Shown: positions 1-9,213, counted from the stretch's first letter. The stretch: 64,000 nt of DNA from Thermoflexus sp. (GCA_020724465.1 DYGX01000002.1:248001-312000), one strand, 5' to 3'. The notes: generated by a model from the letters alone, not told the origin. Translations and numbers: made by a program.

Positions 1-1218
1 GAAGCGATAGCTCAGATGCTGGTACGTCGGCACATCCCAGATGACCAGATCGCCCAGCTTGCCGACTTCCAGGCTGCCGACCTCATCGCCGCGGCCAATG
101 GCAAAGGCGGCGTTGATCGTTGCGGCGGCGAGCGCCTCAGCGGGTGTCAGGCGCAGGTAGCGCGCGGACAGCGCCATCACAAACTGCATGTTCTCGTTCC
201 ACGCGGTTCCGGGGTTGCAGTCGGTGGCGATCGCCAGTGCCGCGCCCGCGTCGATGAAGCGGCGCGCGTTGGTGTAGCGGGTATGTCCCAGGCCGAAGGG
301 GGTTGGGGGCAAGGCGACGGCGACCGTGTCCGAGGCGGCGATCGCGTCGATCTCGTCGTCGGGTGTGGCGACGATGTGATCGACCGATACCGCGCCAAGC
401 TCAACGGCGAGTCTGGCACCGCCCAGTGATTCGAACTCGTCGACATGTACTTTTAACGCCATGCCATAGCCGGCGGCGGCCTCAAGGATGCGCCGGGTCT
501 GGTCCAGGTTGAAGGCGCCCGTTTCGCAGAAGACATCGCAGAACAGCGTGCCGGGCCAGTGCTCCGCGCGCCATTCCGCGACTGCCGGCAGCATTTCGTC
601 GACGATCAGGTCCACATACCCGTCTGCGTTGCCGTTGAATTCGGGCGGGACGGCGTGCGCGCCCAGGAAGGTGAGGGCGATGTCGACCGGGTGCTCGCTG
701 TCGAGCAGCGCCGCGGTGTTGAGCAGAGCCAGTTCGTGGGTCGTCGATAGTCCGTAGCCGGTCTTGACTTCCACGCTGGTCGAGCCGTGAGCGAGCATGG
801 CAGCCAGCCGGGGTTTGGATTGCTCGACCAGGGTGTTGAGATCGGCCTGGCGGGTGGCCTGCACGGTCCGCACGATGCCGCCTCCCGCCGCCATGATCTC
901 CTGGTACGTGGCTCCCGCGACACGCTGTTCGAATTCGTCGGCGCGGTCCCCGGCCCAGATCAGGTGTGTGTGCGGGTCAACCAGGCCGGGTGTCACCAGG
1001 CGCCCTTCGGCGTTGAGCGTGGTTGCGCTCTCAAAGCGATCGCGCAGCTCGGCATCCGAGCCGATGGCGACGACGCGCCCCTCGTGAACCGCGATCGCTG
1101 CGTTTTCGATCAGCCCCAGGTTTCCGAACGCGCTGCCACGTTGCGGCCCGCCGTCCTGCGAGGGGACGGTGCAGAGTTGGCCGATTGAGTGTACCAGAAG
1201 ATCGACTTGGTCTTTCAT
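1..1218 (-). CDS. hutI: Imidazolonepropionase, C-terminus cut by window edge
   Basis: The product would hydrolyse 4-imidazolone-5-propanoate to N-formimino-glutamate, the third step of histidine degradation, in the cytoplasm. The readable 406 codons show the amidohydrolase fold: the metal-site motif DPHTHLIWAGDR near residue 70, GGGIVRTVQATR typical of HutI, KVHVDEFESLGGA with a further metal-binding His, and ATDCNPGTAWNENM with the conserved metal Asp. The frame is open to base 1, ending in YQHLSYRF, where HutI normally has only about 15 more residues. The ATG at 1218 follows GGGGAG. No hutU or hutH is visible next to it; the rest of the pathway may lie to the left or elsewhere. Confidence 0.93.
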   Translation of the reverse strand, partial: MKDQVDLLVHSIGQLCTVPSQDGGPQRGSAFGNLGLIENAAIAVHEGRVVAIGSDAELRDRFESATTLNAEGRLVTPGLVDPHTHLIWAGDRADEFEQRVAGATYQEIMAAGGGIVRTVQATRQADLNTLVEQSKPRLAAMLAHGSTSVEVKTGYGLSTTHELALLNTAALLDSEHPVDIALTFLGAHAVPPEFNGNADGYVDLIVDEMLPAVAEWRAEHWPGTLFCDVFCETGAFNLDQTRRILEAAAGYGMALKVHVDEFESLGGARLAVELGAVSVDHIVATPDDEIDAIAASDTVAVALPPTPFGLGHTRYTNARRFIDAGAALAIATDCNPGTAWNENMQFVMALSARYLRLTPAEALAAATINAAFAIGRGDEVGSLEVGKLGDLVIWDVPTYQHLSYRF

Positions 1219-1315
1219 GCTCCCCAATCCAATCCGCAGGGCCGGGCGGTCTGGCCGGCTCCGGCACGAAGTGGTACGATTGCACCCGGCATGCTAACCC
1301 GACAGCGAGGGACCT

Positions 1316-2062
1316 ATGCAGATCGATATTCTCACGCTCTTCCCGGCCATGTTCGAAGGCCCCTTCAGCGAGAGCATCCTCAAGCGGGCACAGGAGAAGC
1401 AGCTTCTGTCGTTACGGCTCCATGATATACGGAATTACACAACGGACAAGCATCGCACGGTGGACGACACGCCATACGGGGGTGGGGGCGGGATGGTGAT
1501 GATGCCCGGCCCGCTGATCGAGGCGGTCGAAGCGGTGCGCGGCCCGGAGCGGGGCGTCCCTGTGATCCTGCTCACGCCGCAGGGACGGATCTTCACGCAG
1601 CGTGTCGCGCAGGAGCTGGCCCAACACCCCCGGCTGATCCTGATCTGTGGGCGATACGAGGGGGTTGACGAGCGCGTCCGGCAGACGGTGGTCACCGACG
1701 AGATCAGTATCGGGGATTATGTGCTGACCGGTGGCGAGCTGGCGGCGATGGTGGTGGTGGACGCCGTGGCGCGTCTTATTCCCGGGGTGCTGGGCGCGCG
1801 CTGGGCCGCCGAGGAGGACTCGCACGCGATGGGGCTGCTCGAATATCCGCACTATACCCGCCCGCCGGAGTATCGCGGCCTGGCAGTGCCGGATGTGCTG
1901 TTGGGGGGCGATCACGCCGCCATCGAGCGCTGGCGGCGGCGCGAGGCGATCCGACGCACCTGGCAGCGACGCCCCGACCTGCTGCTGACCGCGCAGCTCA
2001 GCGACGACGAGCGCTGGTTTCTGGCCGAGCTGGCCGAGCAAGACGCGCCGATGCTGGTTTGA
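1316..2062 (+). CDS. trmD: tRNA (guanine-N1)-methyltransferase TrmD
   Basis: This enzyme transfers a methyl group from SAM to N1 of G37 in tRNAs, protecting the reading frame. The 248-residue product has the usual family length. It starts [16 protein letters not shown], carries [13 protein letters not shown], and has the trefoil-knot SAM loop [19 protein letters not shown] from about residue 132. The ATG is preceded by a purine-rich GCGAGGGA. In most bacteria trmD sits with rpsP, rimM and rplS; here its neighbours are hutI (divergent) and a reductoisomerase-like gene (convergent), so it appears to be its own unit. Confidence 0.97.
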   Translation: MQIDILTLFPAMFEGPFSESILKRAQEKQLLSLRLHDIRNYTTDKHRTVDDTPYGGGGGMVMMPGPLIEAVEAVRGPERGVPVILLTPQGRIFTQRVAQELAQHPRLILICGRYEGVDERVRQTVVTDEISIGDYVLTGGELAAMVVVDAVARLIPGVLGARWAAEEDSHAMGLLEYPHYTRPPEYRGLAVPDVLLGGDHAAIERWRRREAIRRTWQRRPDLLLTAQLSDDERWFLAELAEQDAPMLV

Positions 2063-2074
2063 AGGAGGAGATGA

Positions 2075-3070
2075 TCAGCTTTCTTCGTCGCGGCGCAGGG
2101 CGGCGAGGACAGCCTGCTCTTCTTTCCAGATGTCCATCTCTTCCCAGCGCCGACGCAAGGCGCGTAGCCGGGGATAGCCATCGGCGTATTCGTCGGCCCA
2201 TTCCTGCGCGAAGTCACCGCGCCGGATGCTGGCGAGGACGCTTTCCATCTGCCGCGTGAGCTTGACCTCTTTGAACCGTTCCAGGCGCGACAGCGTGCCG
2301 TACTGGCTGGTCAACGAATGCGCGCGCATGCTTGGCAAGATGCCGCGCGTGGCCCACTGCGAGATGATGAAGCCCAGCTCGCCCGACAGGTACAGGCTGC
2401 TGTACACGGCTTCGGGCGGAAAACCTTCGCGGCTCAAGACTTCGATCGCGGTTTGGAGTACACTATGAAAGGCGGGCAGGAGCGCCTGCTGGGAGAAAAG
2501 ATCGAGTTCAGCTTCCTGTTGGAAGGTCAGCTCGATGGCGCCGCGGTGAAGCGCCCCCAGGGCCTTCGCCACGGCCAGCACCCGCGCCCACGCCTGGCCC
2601 GAGGCATCCTGCGCGACGGCGACGAAGCTGGGGTAGCCGGTTCCGGCGACGTAGCCCTCGCGCACGCCCTCACCGGTGGTCTGTGGAGCGACCAGAACGA
2701 CGTCGACGAACGGGGGTGGCTCGATCAGCCCGAAGGCGATGTTGTAGCCAGAAGCGAAGATCAGCGTATCGCCGCGCTTCAACCCCGGCGCGACCGACTC
2801 AAGGTAAACCTGAGGAGCAAGCTCATCCGAGACCATCAGGAACAGCAGATCGGCCCGACGCGCCGCTTCGAGCAGCGGGACGACCTCGAACCCTTCGCGG
2901 TAGGCTTGCGCGGCGTATTCGTCGTCCCGGTTGCCGATCAAGACCGGAAAAGCGCTGTCGCGCAGATTCAGCGCGATCGAGCGGCCCATGTTGCCGTATC
3001 CCAGCACCGCGATGGTGCGGTCCATCAGCAAGCCGAGATTGGCGTCCGAGTCGTGATAGATCACGGCCAT
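2075..3070 (-). CDS. Ketol-acid reductoisomerase-like protein, catalytic residues replaced
   Basis: The 331-residue protein aligns over its whole length with class I ketol-acid reductoisomerase (IlvC). It opens MAVIYHDSDANLGLL and has the Rossmann loop GYGNMG at 24-29, where IlvC has GYGSQG. Residues the IlvC reaction needs are changed. FAHGFNIHFG reads FASGYNIAFG, so Ser107 replaces the catalytic His. APKGPGHTVR reads APQTTGEGVR. The metal motif DLFGEQ reads DLFSQQ, keeping Asp190 but with Gln194 for Glu. The Glu-x3-Glu pair of the C-terminal domain keeps only one Glu. It probably still binds a dinucleotide but should not make branched-chain precursors; its true role is unknown. The start at 3070 is chosen because AGGGGGG lies just upstream and it matches the IlvC N-terminus; an in-frame start at 3136 also exists. 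Confidence 0.8.
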   Translation of the reverse strand: MAVIYHDSDANLGLLMDRTIAVLGYGNMGRSIALNLRDSAFPVLIGNRDDEYAAQAYREGFEVVPLLEAARRADLLFLMVSDELAPQVYLESVAPGLKRGDTLIFASGYNIAFGLIEPPPFVDVVLVAPQTTGEGVREGYVAGTGYPSFVAVAQDASGQAWARVLAVAKALGALHRGAIELTFQQEAELDLFSQQALLPAFHSVLQTAIEVLSREGFPPEAVYSSLYLSGELGFIISQWATRGILPSMRAHSLTSQYGTLSRLERFKEVKLTRQMESVLASIRRGDFAQEWADEYADGYPRLRALRRRWEEMDIWKEEQAVLAALRRDEES

Positions 3071-3269
3071 CGAGATTGGCCCCCCTTTGACCGTCGATGC
3101 ACGGAAAGCGTGCTGCGGCGTGATTTGTGCGCGCATTCTACCGTGATCACCCGGGGCTGTCTATGGCGGGGCGGGCGCACGATCGGGCGCAACTTCGGTC
3201 CGAAACCTGCGTATACAACCAATAGCAGGGGACGGCGCCAATTGTCGGCCAGGGTAGGGTAGACACACT

Positions 3270-3857
3270 GTGAATCAAGAACCCGATTCTCTGTGGGTGG
3301 AACAAACACTCGCAGGCGATCAGGACGCGTTCGGGAACCTGGTTCTACGCTACGAGCGCGATGTGTTCAACCTGACGTACCGGATGTTGAACAATCGCGG
3401 CGAAGCCGAGGATGCGGCGCAGGAAGCGTTCTTGCGGGCGTATGCGAACCTGGATCGCTACGATCCGGCGCGGCCCTTTAAGACGTGGCTGCTCTCGATT
3501 GCATCCAACCACTGCATCGATCGCATCCGACGCCGCCGGCTGACGTGGCTGTCGCTGGAGGAGCCTCTGCCGCCGCACCCTGCGCTCACCAGCGACGTGC
3601 CCGGCCCCGAAGAGTCCGCGTTGGACCATGAACGGAGCGAGGAAGTGCAGGCGTTGTTAGATGAACTCAGTCCGGAATACCGGATCGCGGTCGTCCTGCG
3701 TTACTGGTATGACCTCTCGTATGCCGAGATCGCGGAGATGCTCAACACGACGGAAAGTGCGGTCAAGAGCCGGCTGTTTCGTGCCCGGCAGGCACTTGCC
3801 AGCCGCCTTGAGTCCAGGTCGATGTCGACCCTCAACCCTGCCATGGAAGGATCATGA
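3270..3857 (+). CDS. ECF-type RNA polymerase sigma factor
   Basis: The 195-residue protein is a sigma-70 family regulator with only regions 2 and 4. Region 2 spans roughly residues 24-93 (FGNLVLRYERDVFNLTYRML, then AEDAAQEAFLRAY and FKTWLLSIASNHCIDRIRRR). Region 4 spans about 126-180 (LDELSPEYRIAVVLRYWYDL, then SYAEIAEMLNTTESAVKSRL), where a helix-turn-helix contacts the -35 element. The start is GTG at 3270 with an AGGGTAGGG stretch upstream. Its stop overlaps the start of the next gene by four bases (ATGA), implying translational coupling with that membrane protein, its likely anti-sigma factor. The stimulus cannot be read from the sequence. Confidence 0.93.
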   Translation: MNQEPDSLWVEQTLAGDQDAFGNLVLRYERDVFNLTYRMLNNRGEAEDAAQEAFLRAYANLDRYDPARPFKTWLLSIASNHCIDRIRRRRLTWLSLEEPLPPHPALTSDVPGPEESALDHERSEEVQALLDELSPEYRIAVVLRYWYDLSYAEIAEMLNTTESAVKSRLFRARQALASRLESRSMSTLNPAMEGS

Positions 3858-4456
3858 TGACAGACGATCAAGGAAAGCACGCCCATCAGATGCAGAATGC
3901 GCCTGAGCCGGAAGAAGCCGGACAGGACGAACGGGCCGAGCGCGAGATGGAAGCGCTCCGCGCCCGGCTAGGGGGCGAGCCGGCGGCAGCGTCCAGCGAA
4001 TCCCTGGAGCGGCGCCTGCAGCGCGTCGAAGCCCTGCTGCGCAACGCCCCGATGCTGGCACCCTCGCCCGATTTTGCCGCGCGGGTGATGGCGGCTGTGG
4101 CGGCGATGACCTTCCCGCACATGCTCAACCGCCGGCTCAGTTTGAGCCTGATGCTGGGCATGGCGCTGGTGGCGGCGCTGACACTGCCAGTGCTGGGGTA
4201 CGGTGTCGCGTCGCTGTTCGATGCGCTCTCCGACCCGGGGGCGCTGAACAGCCTGATGGCGCTGGGTGTTTCGGCGCTGGGCCTGGCGTGGGGGCTGGCC
4301 GCCGAGTTCTCGTCGAGCGTGCAGACTCTGATCCACGAAACCCCGATGGTCCCCGCCCTGCTGACAACCTCGATCCCCCTGGCGATGCTGGTGGGGTGGC
4401 TGGTGTGGTATTTACTGGATGGGCCGCGCTGGCTCATGCAGCGGCTGGCGGCCTGA
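3854..4456 (+). CDS. Probable membrane anti-sigma factor
   Basis: The 200-residue protein has a charged N-terminal half of about 90 residues (PEPEEAGQDERAEREMEALR, with a helical RRLQRVEALLRNAP) and then three hydrophobic segments near 95-120, 132-152 and 165-187, ending WLMQRLAA. It overlaps the ECF sigma gene by four bases, the usual arrangement for a sigma/anti-sigma pair. I infer that the cytoplasmic N-terminus binds the sigma factor and releases it on a membrane signal. The His-x3-Cys-x2-Cys signature of zinc anti-sigma domains is absent, so this would be a zinc-free type. Function rests on position and topology, not on sequence similarity. Confidence 0.6.
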   Translation: MMTDDQGKHAHQMQNAPEPEEAGQDERAEREMEALRARLGGEPAAASSESLERRLQRVEALLRNAPMLAPSPDFAARVMAAVAAMTFPHMLNRRLSLSLMLGMALVAALTLPVLGYGVASLFDALSDPGALNSLMALGVSALGLAWGLAAEFSSSVQTLIHETPMVPALLTTSIPLAMLVGWLVWYLLDGPRWLMQRLAA

Positions 4457-4502
4457 GTCGCGGAGTGGGTTCGGCTTTGGTGGGGATTGGCGAGAGACCA
4501 GC

Positions 4503-5516
4503 ATGATCGGGGTGAGACGGTTAGCAGAGCGGCGGGGTGTGCGGTGGGGATTGCTGGCGCTGCTGGCGCTGGTGTTGGCCGGATGCTCGTTTGAGAGCGA
4601 TCGGCTTGGCGGATTCCGGTTCGACGACGCTTTCCGGCTGCAGGCCGGAGAAGAACTCGACGGCGACCGTTTTTGGGTGGGCAGCCGGCTGGAGTTTGAG
4701 CCAGGGAGCCGGGTTCGCGGCGATATGACGCTGATCGGCGACGAGGTGATGGTTGGCGGTCTGGTGGACGGCAGCCTGACCGTGGTCGCGAGTTCCTTCA
4801 TGTTGGGCGACGCCGCCAGGGTTACGGGCGATCTGACCTACTGCACCGATCGAGCTATCGTGGAGCCAGGCGCGCAGGTTCTGGGCGCGCTGCGAGAAGA
4901 ATGCGCCGCCGGGAACCGGGCCACGCTCGACCGGCTGATTGGGGAAGGCCGCGCTCGCTGGGCGCCGGGCTTCCTGACACGGCTGCTGGGCACCTTTGGC
5001 CGCACGCTGTTCTTGAGCGCGATGGCCGCCCTGGGAATGGTGCTGTTTCCCACCGGTCTGCGCCGTATGTCGGGGTCTGTGCTGCGCGCACCGTTCGCCA
5101 GCGCCGGCATCGGCTGCCTGACGCTGATCGCCGCGGTCGGGATCAGTGCCCTCTACGCGCTTTCGCTCATTCTGGTGGTGCCGCTGCTGGTACTGCCGCT
5201 GTTCATGCTGGCCTGGCTGGCGCTGGGTCTGGCGCTGCTGGTCGGCTGGGCGGCGTTTGCTTTCCCGGTGGGCGGGTGGGTGCTGCGCCGAGCCGGTCTG
5301 ATGCCTCAGCCGCCGATGGTCCAGGCGGCAGCCGGCGGTCTGATTCTGGGGTTGGCCGTGATGATCTGGGACCTGCTGTGGTTTACCGGCTGGATCGGGT
5401 TCTTGCTCTCGATGGTCATCAGCGCGATTGGCCTGGGGGCGGTGATCTTAACCCGGCTGGGAACCCGGCCTTACCCGCACAGCGCACCCGAAGATATGCC
5501 ATCAGCGGTCGCCTGA
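4503..5516 (+). CDS. Bactofilin-like lipoprotein with membrane-spanning C-terminus
   Basis: The 337-residue product starts with a lipoprotein signal (WGLLALLALVLAGC, lipobox LAGC). A short beta-repeat region follows, about residues 35-120, with the alternating Gly/Val rhythm of polymer-forming (bactofilin) domains, for example RVRGDMTLIGDEVMVGGLVDG and ARVTGDLTYC. After a linker come about four hydrophobic segments from residue 165 to 325. A lipid-anchored beta-helical domain joined to a polytopic membrane domain is an unusual combination. ATG 4503 is chosen because it begins the signal peptide; the frame is open further upstream to 4419. It lies 46 bases after the probable anti-sigma gene and is probably cotranscribed with it. 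Confidence 0.7.
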   Translation: MIGVRRLAERRGVRWGLLALLALVLAGCSFESDRLGGFRFDDAFRLQAGEELDGDRFWVGSRLEFEPGSRVRGDMTLIGDEVMVGGLVDGSLTVVASSFMLGDAARVTGDLTYCTDRAIVEPGAQVLGALREECAAGNRATLDRLIGEGRARWAPGFLTRLLGTFGRTLFLSAMAALGMVLFPTGLRRMSGSVLRAPFASAGIGCLTLIAAVGISALYALSLILVVPLLVLPLFMLAWLALGLALLVGWAAFAFPVGGWVLRRAGLMPQPPMVQAAAGGLILGLAVMIWDLLWFTGWIGFLLSMVISAIGLGAVILTRLGTRPYPHSAPEDMPSAVA

Positions 5517-5556
5517 GCGGTCGCCGGGAGCGCGTCCGCACGGCCCCACAAACCAA

Positions 5557-6177
5557 CTATCCCTCGTAGACGGCGATCATGCTCAGCAGGATCTGACGTG
5601 TGAAGGCATTGACCCGGCGGAGCATCTCGTTCCAATCCAGCGCGGCGCGCCCCGCATTGGCCTCTGCCATTTGCAGCACGGCTTCAAGCAAGAAATCGCT
5701 GAAGTACAGATATCCCCGCAGCGCCATTGGCAGGGCCACATTCTCGCCGCGGAGCACGCGCCCATAGACGGTGCCGATCTCGCGCGCCATCAACAGCCCG
5801 GTGTCGTCTTCGGGCGCTGTCAGGTGGCGGATCAGGCCGTCCATCAGCCGCAGCCCGTGCTGACGCATGGCCTCGCGGCCTGCCTCGCTCAGATGCTGAT
5901 ACCACGCTTCCTCGCTCAACTTGTGGCGGTCGGCGATCTCCAGCCGGGTGCGGCCGAGCGCGCTCTGCACCACAAGCTGAGCCTCATGCGCGTGCGGATG
6001 AGGTGGATGCCTGGTAAGCCAATCCTTCAGGTCAGAGCGGCGGAAGCGCCGGTGGCCGCCGGGGGTGCGGCGAAACGGCAGATCGCCGCGCTCTGCCCAG
6101 TTGCGGATGGTGGCGGGATGGACACCGACGATCTTGGCCGCTTCGCCCAGGCTAACCCATTCGGATGACGAACGCAT
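5557..6177 (-). CDS. MerR-type helix-turn-helix regulator with helical C-terminal domain
   Basis: The 206-residue protein begins with a MerR/excisionase-type DNA-binding domain (residues 5-60: WVSLGEAAKIVGVHPATIRN, then RTPGGHRRFRRSDLKDWL). The remaining 140 residues are predicted all-helical (AWYQHLSEAGREAMRQHGLR, then YLYFSDFLLEAVLQMAEA), and I do not recognise a ligand-binding family with certainty. No metal-binding Cys cluster is present. The start at 6177 is favoured by GGAG eight bases upstream and because the HTH starts at once; an in-frame start exists at 6255. It stands between a convergent lipoprotein gene and priA, so its target is not evident. Confidence 0.75.
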   Translation of the reverse strand: MRSSSEWVSLGEAAKIVGVHPATIRNWAERGDLPFRRTPGGHRRFRRSDLKDWLTRHPPHPHAHEAQLVVQSALGRTRLEIADRHKLSEEAWYQHLSEAGREAMRQHGLRLMDGLIRHLTAPEDDTGLLMAREIGTVYGRVLRGENVALPMALRGYLYFSDFLLEAVLQMAEANAGRAALDWNEMLRRVNAFTRQILLSMIAVYEG

Positions 6178-6276
6178 GATCTGCGCTCCAGTTCTGATGG
6201 CCGGCAGCACGCGCAAGGCTACCTGCAATTGTAGAGGATTCGCCTCAGCCGGCACCAGTCGAGTTTATCCCCAGTT

Positions 6277-9213
6277 TTACAGCATATCGACCGGATCGAT
6301 ATCGACGAACCAGCCCTCGGCGATGTCCAGCTCCGCCAGGATTGCCGCCGGATCGGGGCTGCGCAGGATCAGATGCCAGCGGAAGAAGTCGGCTCGCTTG
6401 GCGAAGAAGCAGGGCGTCGGCCCGATGATCTCACTGGCGGTGAAGTGGCCATCGGCGAGAATGCGCTGCAAGATCTGCGCGGCGCGGCGTGCTTCGCGCT
6501 CGGCGCGCGCCGGGCTGGTGAACTGAAACAGGATGCGCGCCAGCCGTCGGAACGGGGGATAGGCGTTCTCGCGGCGGAAGGCGATCTCATGGCGGAAGAA
6601 CTGCTCGTAGTCGTGGTTCGCCGCCGCACGGATGGCATAGTGATCGGGCAGGTAGCTTTGCAGCACCACACGCCCGCCCAGCACGCTGCGCCCGGCCCGC
6701 CCGGCGACCTGGGTCAGCAGTTGAAAAGTGCGCTCGCCGGCGCGGAAGTCCGGCAGGCCCAGCGCCGTGTCGGCGGAGATGATGCCAACCAGCGTCACCT
6801 GCGGCAGATCCAGCCCCTTGGCGATCATTTGTGTGCCGATCAGGATATCGGCGTGCCGATCGCTGAAGTGCTGCAGAATGAACTCGTGCGCCTCGCGCCC
6901 GGTGGCTGTATCGCGGTCCCAGCGGATCGTCCGTGCTGCAGGGAATTCGGTCCGGACAGCTTCCTCGATGAGCTCGGTGCCCTGCCCAAAGTGTTTGATG
7001 CGCGTGCTGCCGCAGTCCGGGCAGGTTGTGATGTGATCCTGTGTGTGGCCACAGTAGTGACAGATCAGCGCCTGGCGCGGGCCGTGATAGGTCAGGGGGG
7101 TGTTGCAGCGTGGGCAGAGCGCGATGTATCCGCAGTCGCGGCACATGATGAAGGTGGCCGTCCCGCGCCGGTTGAGGAACAGAATCGCTTGTTCCTCGCG
7201 CGCCAGGACCTCGTTGAGGGCTGTGCGCAGCGCCCGGCTGAAGATGCTGCGATTGCCCGCGCGCAGCTCGCTGCGCATATCAACGACCTGGACAACGGGC
7301 AGCTCGGCGCTCATGGCGTCGGCGCCGTCGATCGGGTGGTACCGGGCGGCAGGCGCGTTCAGCCGGCGGACCTGGTCGGCCAGCCGCTCGCGGTGCGCGA
7401 TCACGCGGGCGGGCAGCTTGAGCAGGCGGTAGGGGCCCTCTTGGGCGCGGAAGTAAGTCACCACATCCGGCGTAGCACTGCCCAGGACAACGGTTCCGCG
7501 CGTGATCTGCATGTACTCAATCGCCACATCGCGCGCGTGGTAGTAGGGCGGCGGGATGGGGGGCGACTGCTTGTAGCTGTCGTCGTGTTCCTCGTCGAGA
7601 ATGACCAGGCCCACGTCGGGCAGGGGGGTGAACAGCGCCGACCGCGCGCCAACGACGACGTGAATCTCGCCCGCCCGCGCCCGGCGCCAGGTGTCGTACC
7701 GCTCGCCAGGGCTTAGCTCGCTGTGCACAATCGCAACGCGGCCCGGGAAGCGCGTCGCGAAGCGCCGGACGGTCTGCGGGGTCAGCGAGATCTCGGGAAC
7801 CAGAACAATCGCCTGCCGCCCCTGCGCCAGCGCCCGCTCCACAGCGCGCAGATAAATCTCCGTCTTGCCCGACCCGGTGACACCGTGCAGCAGGAAGACG
7901 CCCGGCTCCTCAGGCGAAGGCGACAGCTCGCCCCAGTGGATCATATCCATGTAGCCGCGGATCTCGCTCCACACGCGCTCCTGATCGAGCGTCAAGGGCG
8001 GTGCCAGGGTCGGGATAAACTCGCGGTCGCCAAGCGGATCGCGCCACGCTTCGGCTTCGCCCAACACCACCAGCCCGTCCTCGGCCAGGCGTTGGATTTT
8101 GGCCAGATCGGTGTTTGTAGCAGCGTAGACATCGTGCAGGCTCGTCGCCTCGCCGCGCCCGGCCAGGAACGTCAGAATATCGAGGTAGGGCTGGCCGCCG
8201 CGCAGCTCGATGATCCGCCGTTCGGCCTCTTGCGGCGAGATGCGCAGCTCCACCATGGCCGGGTCGGTCCAGCGGTAGACCGTTCCGGCGCCTTCCAGCG
8301 CGCGCGCCGCCTGCGCATGCACCGCATCATAGGGCACGGGACCTTCGGCGGTCAGAATGGTTTCGAGCACGCCGCGCTGGACCGGCGCCCGGTCGTATTC
8401 TCCGGCTTCGAGGCGGCCCGCGATCTCGGCGGCTGGCAGCGCCAGTTCGATCCAGGTGCGTTTCGGCTCGATGGTTACATCACCGGACTCGGCCAGCGCG
8501 CGAACAGGACCCTCGGTGCAGCCAACCGCCAGGCACAGAGCGCTCAGGCTTAACCGGTGATCGCGAGCGGCGAGCAGGACTTCGAGGACGTTCGCGCGGC
8601 GCGATTCGCGCCCCAGACGGGTGGCGACATCGGCCACGCGCTCGGCCGGGATAGCAAGCTGGACGGTGCGAACAGTCTTCGGCTTGACGTCCGGCGGATC
8701 GAGGACCGGCTCTTGCGCGACGATCCCGCGCTCGACCAGGCCGCTCATTGAGCTTTGCCAGCGGGTGCGCGGCAGCGCGTGCGAGAGCTGCCGCCCGCGC
8801 AGCGGACCACGGCGGCGCAGCAGGCTCAGAATCCGCACCTGCGTGGCGGATTCACCCTCGGCGTCCGGATCGAGCAGCGTGTACAGGATGTCGCCCCGCT
8901 TGGCCAGACCGGGCGGCAGCATCAACCCCAGCACCATGCCGAGCGGGGTCAGGGTCTGCTGCGCCAGCCACGCGGCCAGACGAAGCTGGGCGGGCGTCAC
9001 CACCGGCAGCGGATCGAGGCGTTCCAGCACGGGCTTTGTCTCGGGGATCGGCGCGGAGTCGTGCAGCGCGACAACCACCCCCGATGTGTACGCGGTGCCA
9101 AAGCTGACCTTGACCAGGTGGCCCGGCTGAATCTTTCCGTCCAACTCCAGCGGGATGTGGTAGTGAAAGGTGGATTGTACGGGGCGGTTGACCGCGATTT
9201 CCGCGAATGCCAT
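6277..9213 (-). CDS. priA: Primosomal replication helicase PriA, long form
   Basis: PriA recognises stalled or broken replication forks and reloads the replisome, with 3'-5' helicase activity. The 978-residue product has the 3'-DNA-binding N-terminus (AEIAVNRPVQSTFHYHIP), Walker A GVTGSGKTEIYLR near residue 446, DEEH, and the insertion with four CxxC pairs at about 689-733 (CRDCG, CPRC, CHYCG, CPDCG) that bind zinc. It ends with the helicase motifs GTQMIAKGLDLPQV and QVAGRAGR. PriA is usually about 730 residues; the extra length lies between the N-terminal domain and the helicase (residues about 130-400) and looks like several winged-helix units. DnaB and a loader are encoded about 10 kb away. 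Confidence 0.96.
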   Translation of the reverse strand: MAFAEIAVNRPVQSTFHYHIPLELDGKIQPGHLVKVSFGTAYTSGVVVALHDSAPIPETKPVLERLDPLPVVTPAQLRLAAWLAQQTLTPLGMVLGLMLPPGLAKRGDILYTLLDPDAEGESATQVRILSLLRRRGPLRGRQLSHALPRTRWQSSMSGLVERGIVAQEPVLDPPDVKPKTVRTVQLAIPAERVADVATRLGRESRRANVLEVLLAARDHRLSLSALCLAVGCTEGPVRALAESGDVTIEPKRTWIELALPAAEIAGRLEAGEYDRAPVQRGVLETILTAEGPVPYDAVHAQAARALEGAGTVYRWTDPAMVELRISPQEAERRIIELRGGQPYLDILTFLAGRGEATSLHDVYAATNTDLAKIQRLAEDGLVVLGEAEAWRDPLGDREFIPTLAPPLTLDQERVWSEIRGYMDMIHWGELSPSPEEPGVFLLHGVTGSGKTEIYLRAVERALAQGRQAIVLVPEISLTPQTVRRFATRFPGRVAIVHSELSPGERYDTWRRARAGEIHVVVGARSALFTPLPDVGLVILDEEHDDSYKQSPPIPPPYYHARDVAIEYMQITRGTVVLGSATPDVVTYFRAQEGPYRLLKLPARVIAHRERLADQVRRLNAPAARYHPIDGADAMSAELPVVQVVDMRSELRAGNRSIFSRALRTALNEVLAREEQAILFLNRRGTATFIMCRDCGYIALCPRCNTPLTYHGPRQALICHYCGHTQDHITTCPDCGSTRIKHFGQGTELIEEAVRTEFPAARTIRWDRDTATGREAHEFILQHFSDRHADILIGTQMIAKGLDLPQVTLVGIISADTALGLPDFRAGERTFQLLTQVAGRAGRSVLGGRVVLQSYLPDHYAIRAAANHDYEQFFRHEIAFRRENAYPPFRRLARILFQFTSPARAEREARRAAQILQRILADGHFTASEIIGPTPCFFAKRADFFRWHLILRSPDPAAILAELDIAEGWFVDIDPVDML

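Noticed and set aside
6262-6272. TTATCCCCA, close to a DnaA box
   Set aside because: A single imperfect copy between two genes, without a cluster, AT-rich stretch or dnaA nearby; not enough for an origin.
6373-7716. 447-codon open frame on the plus strand opposite priA
   Set aside because: It is wholly antisense to well-supported PriA motifs, has Arg/Ala-rich composition typical of GC-rich antisense frames and no family similarity.
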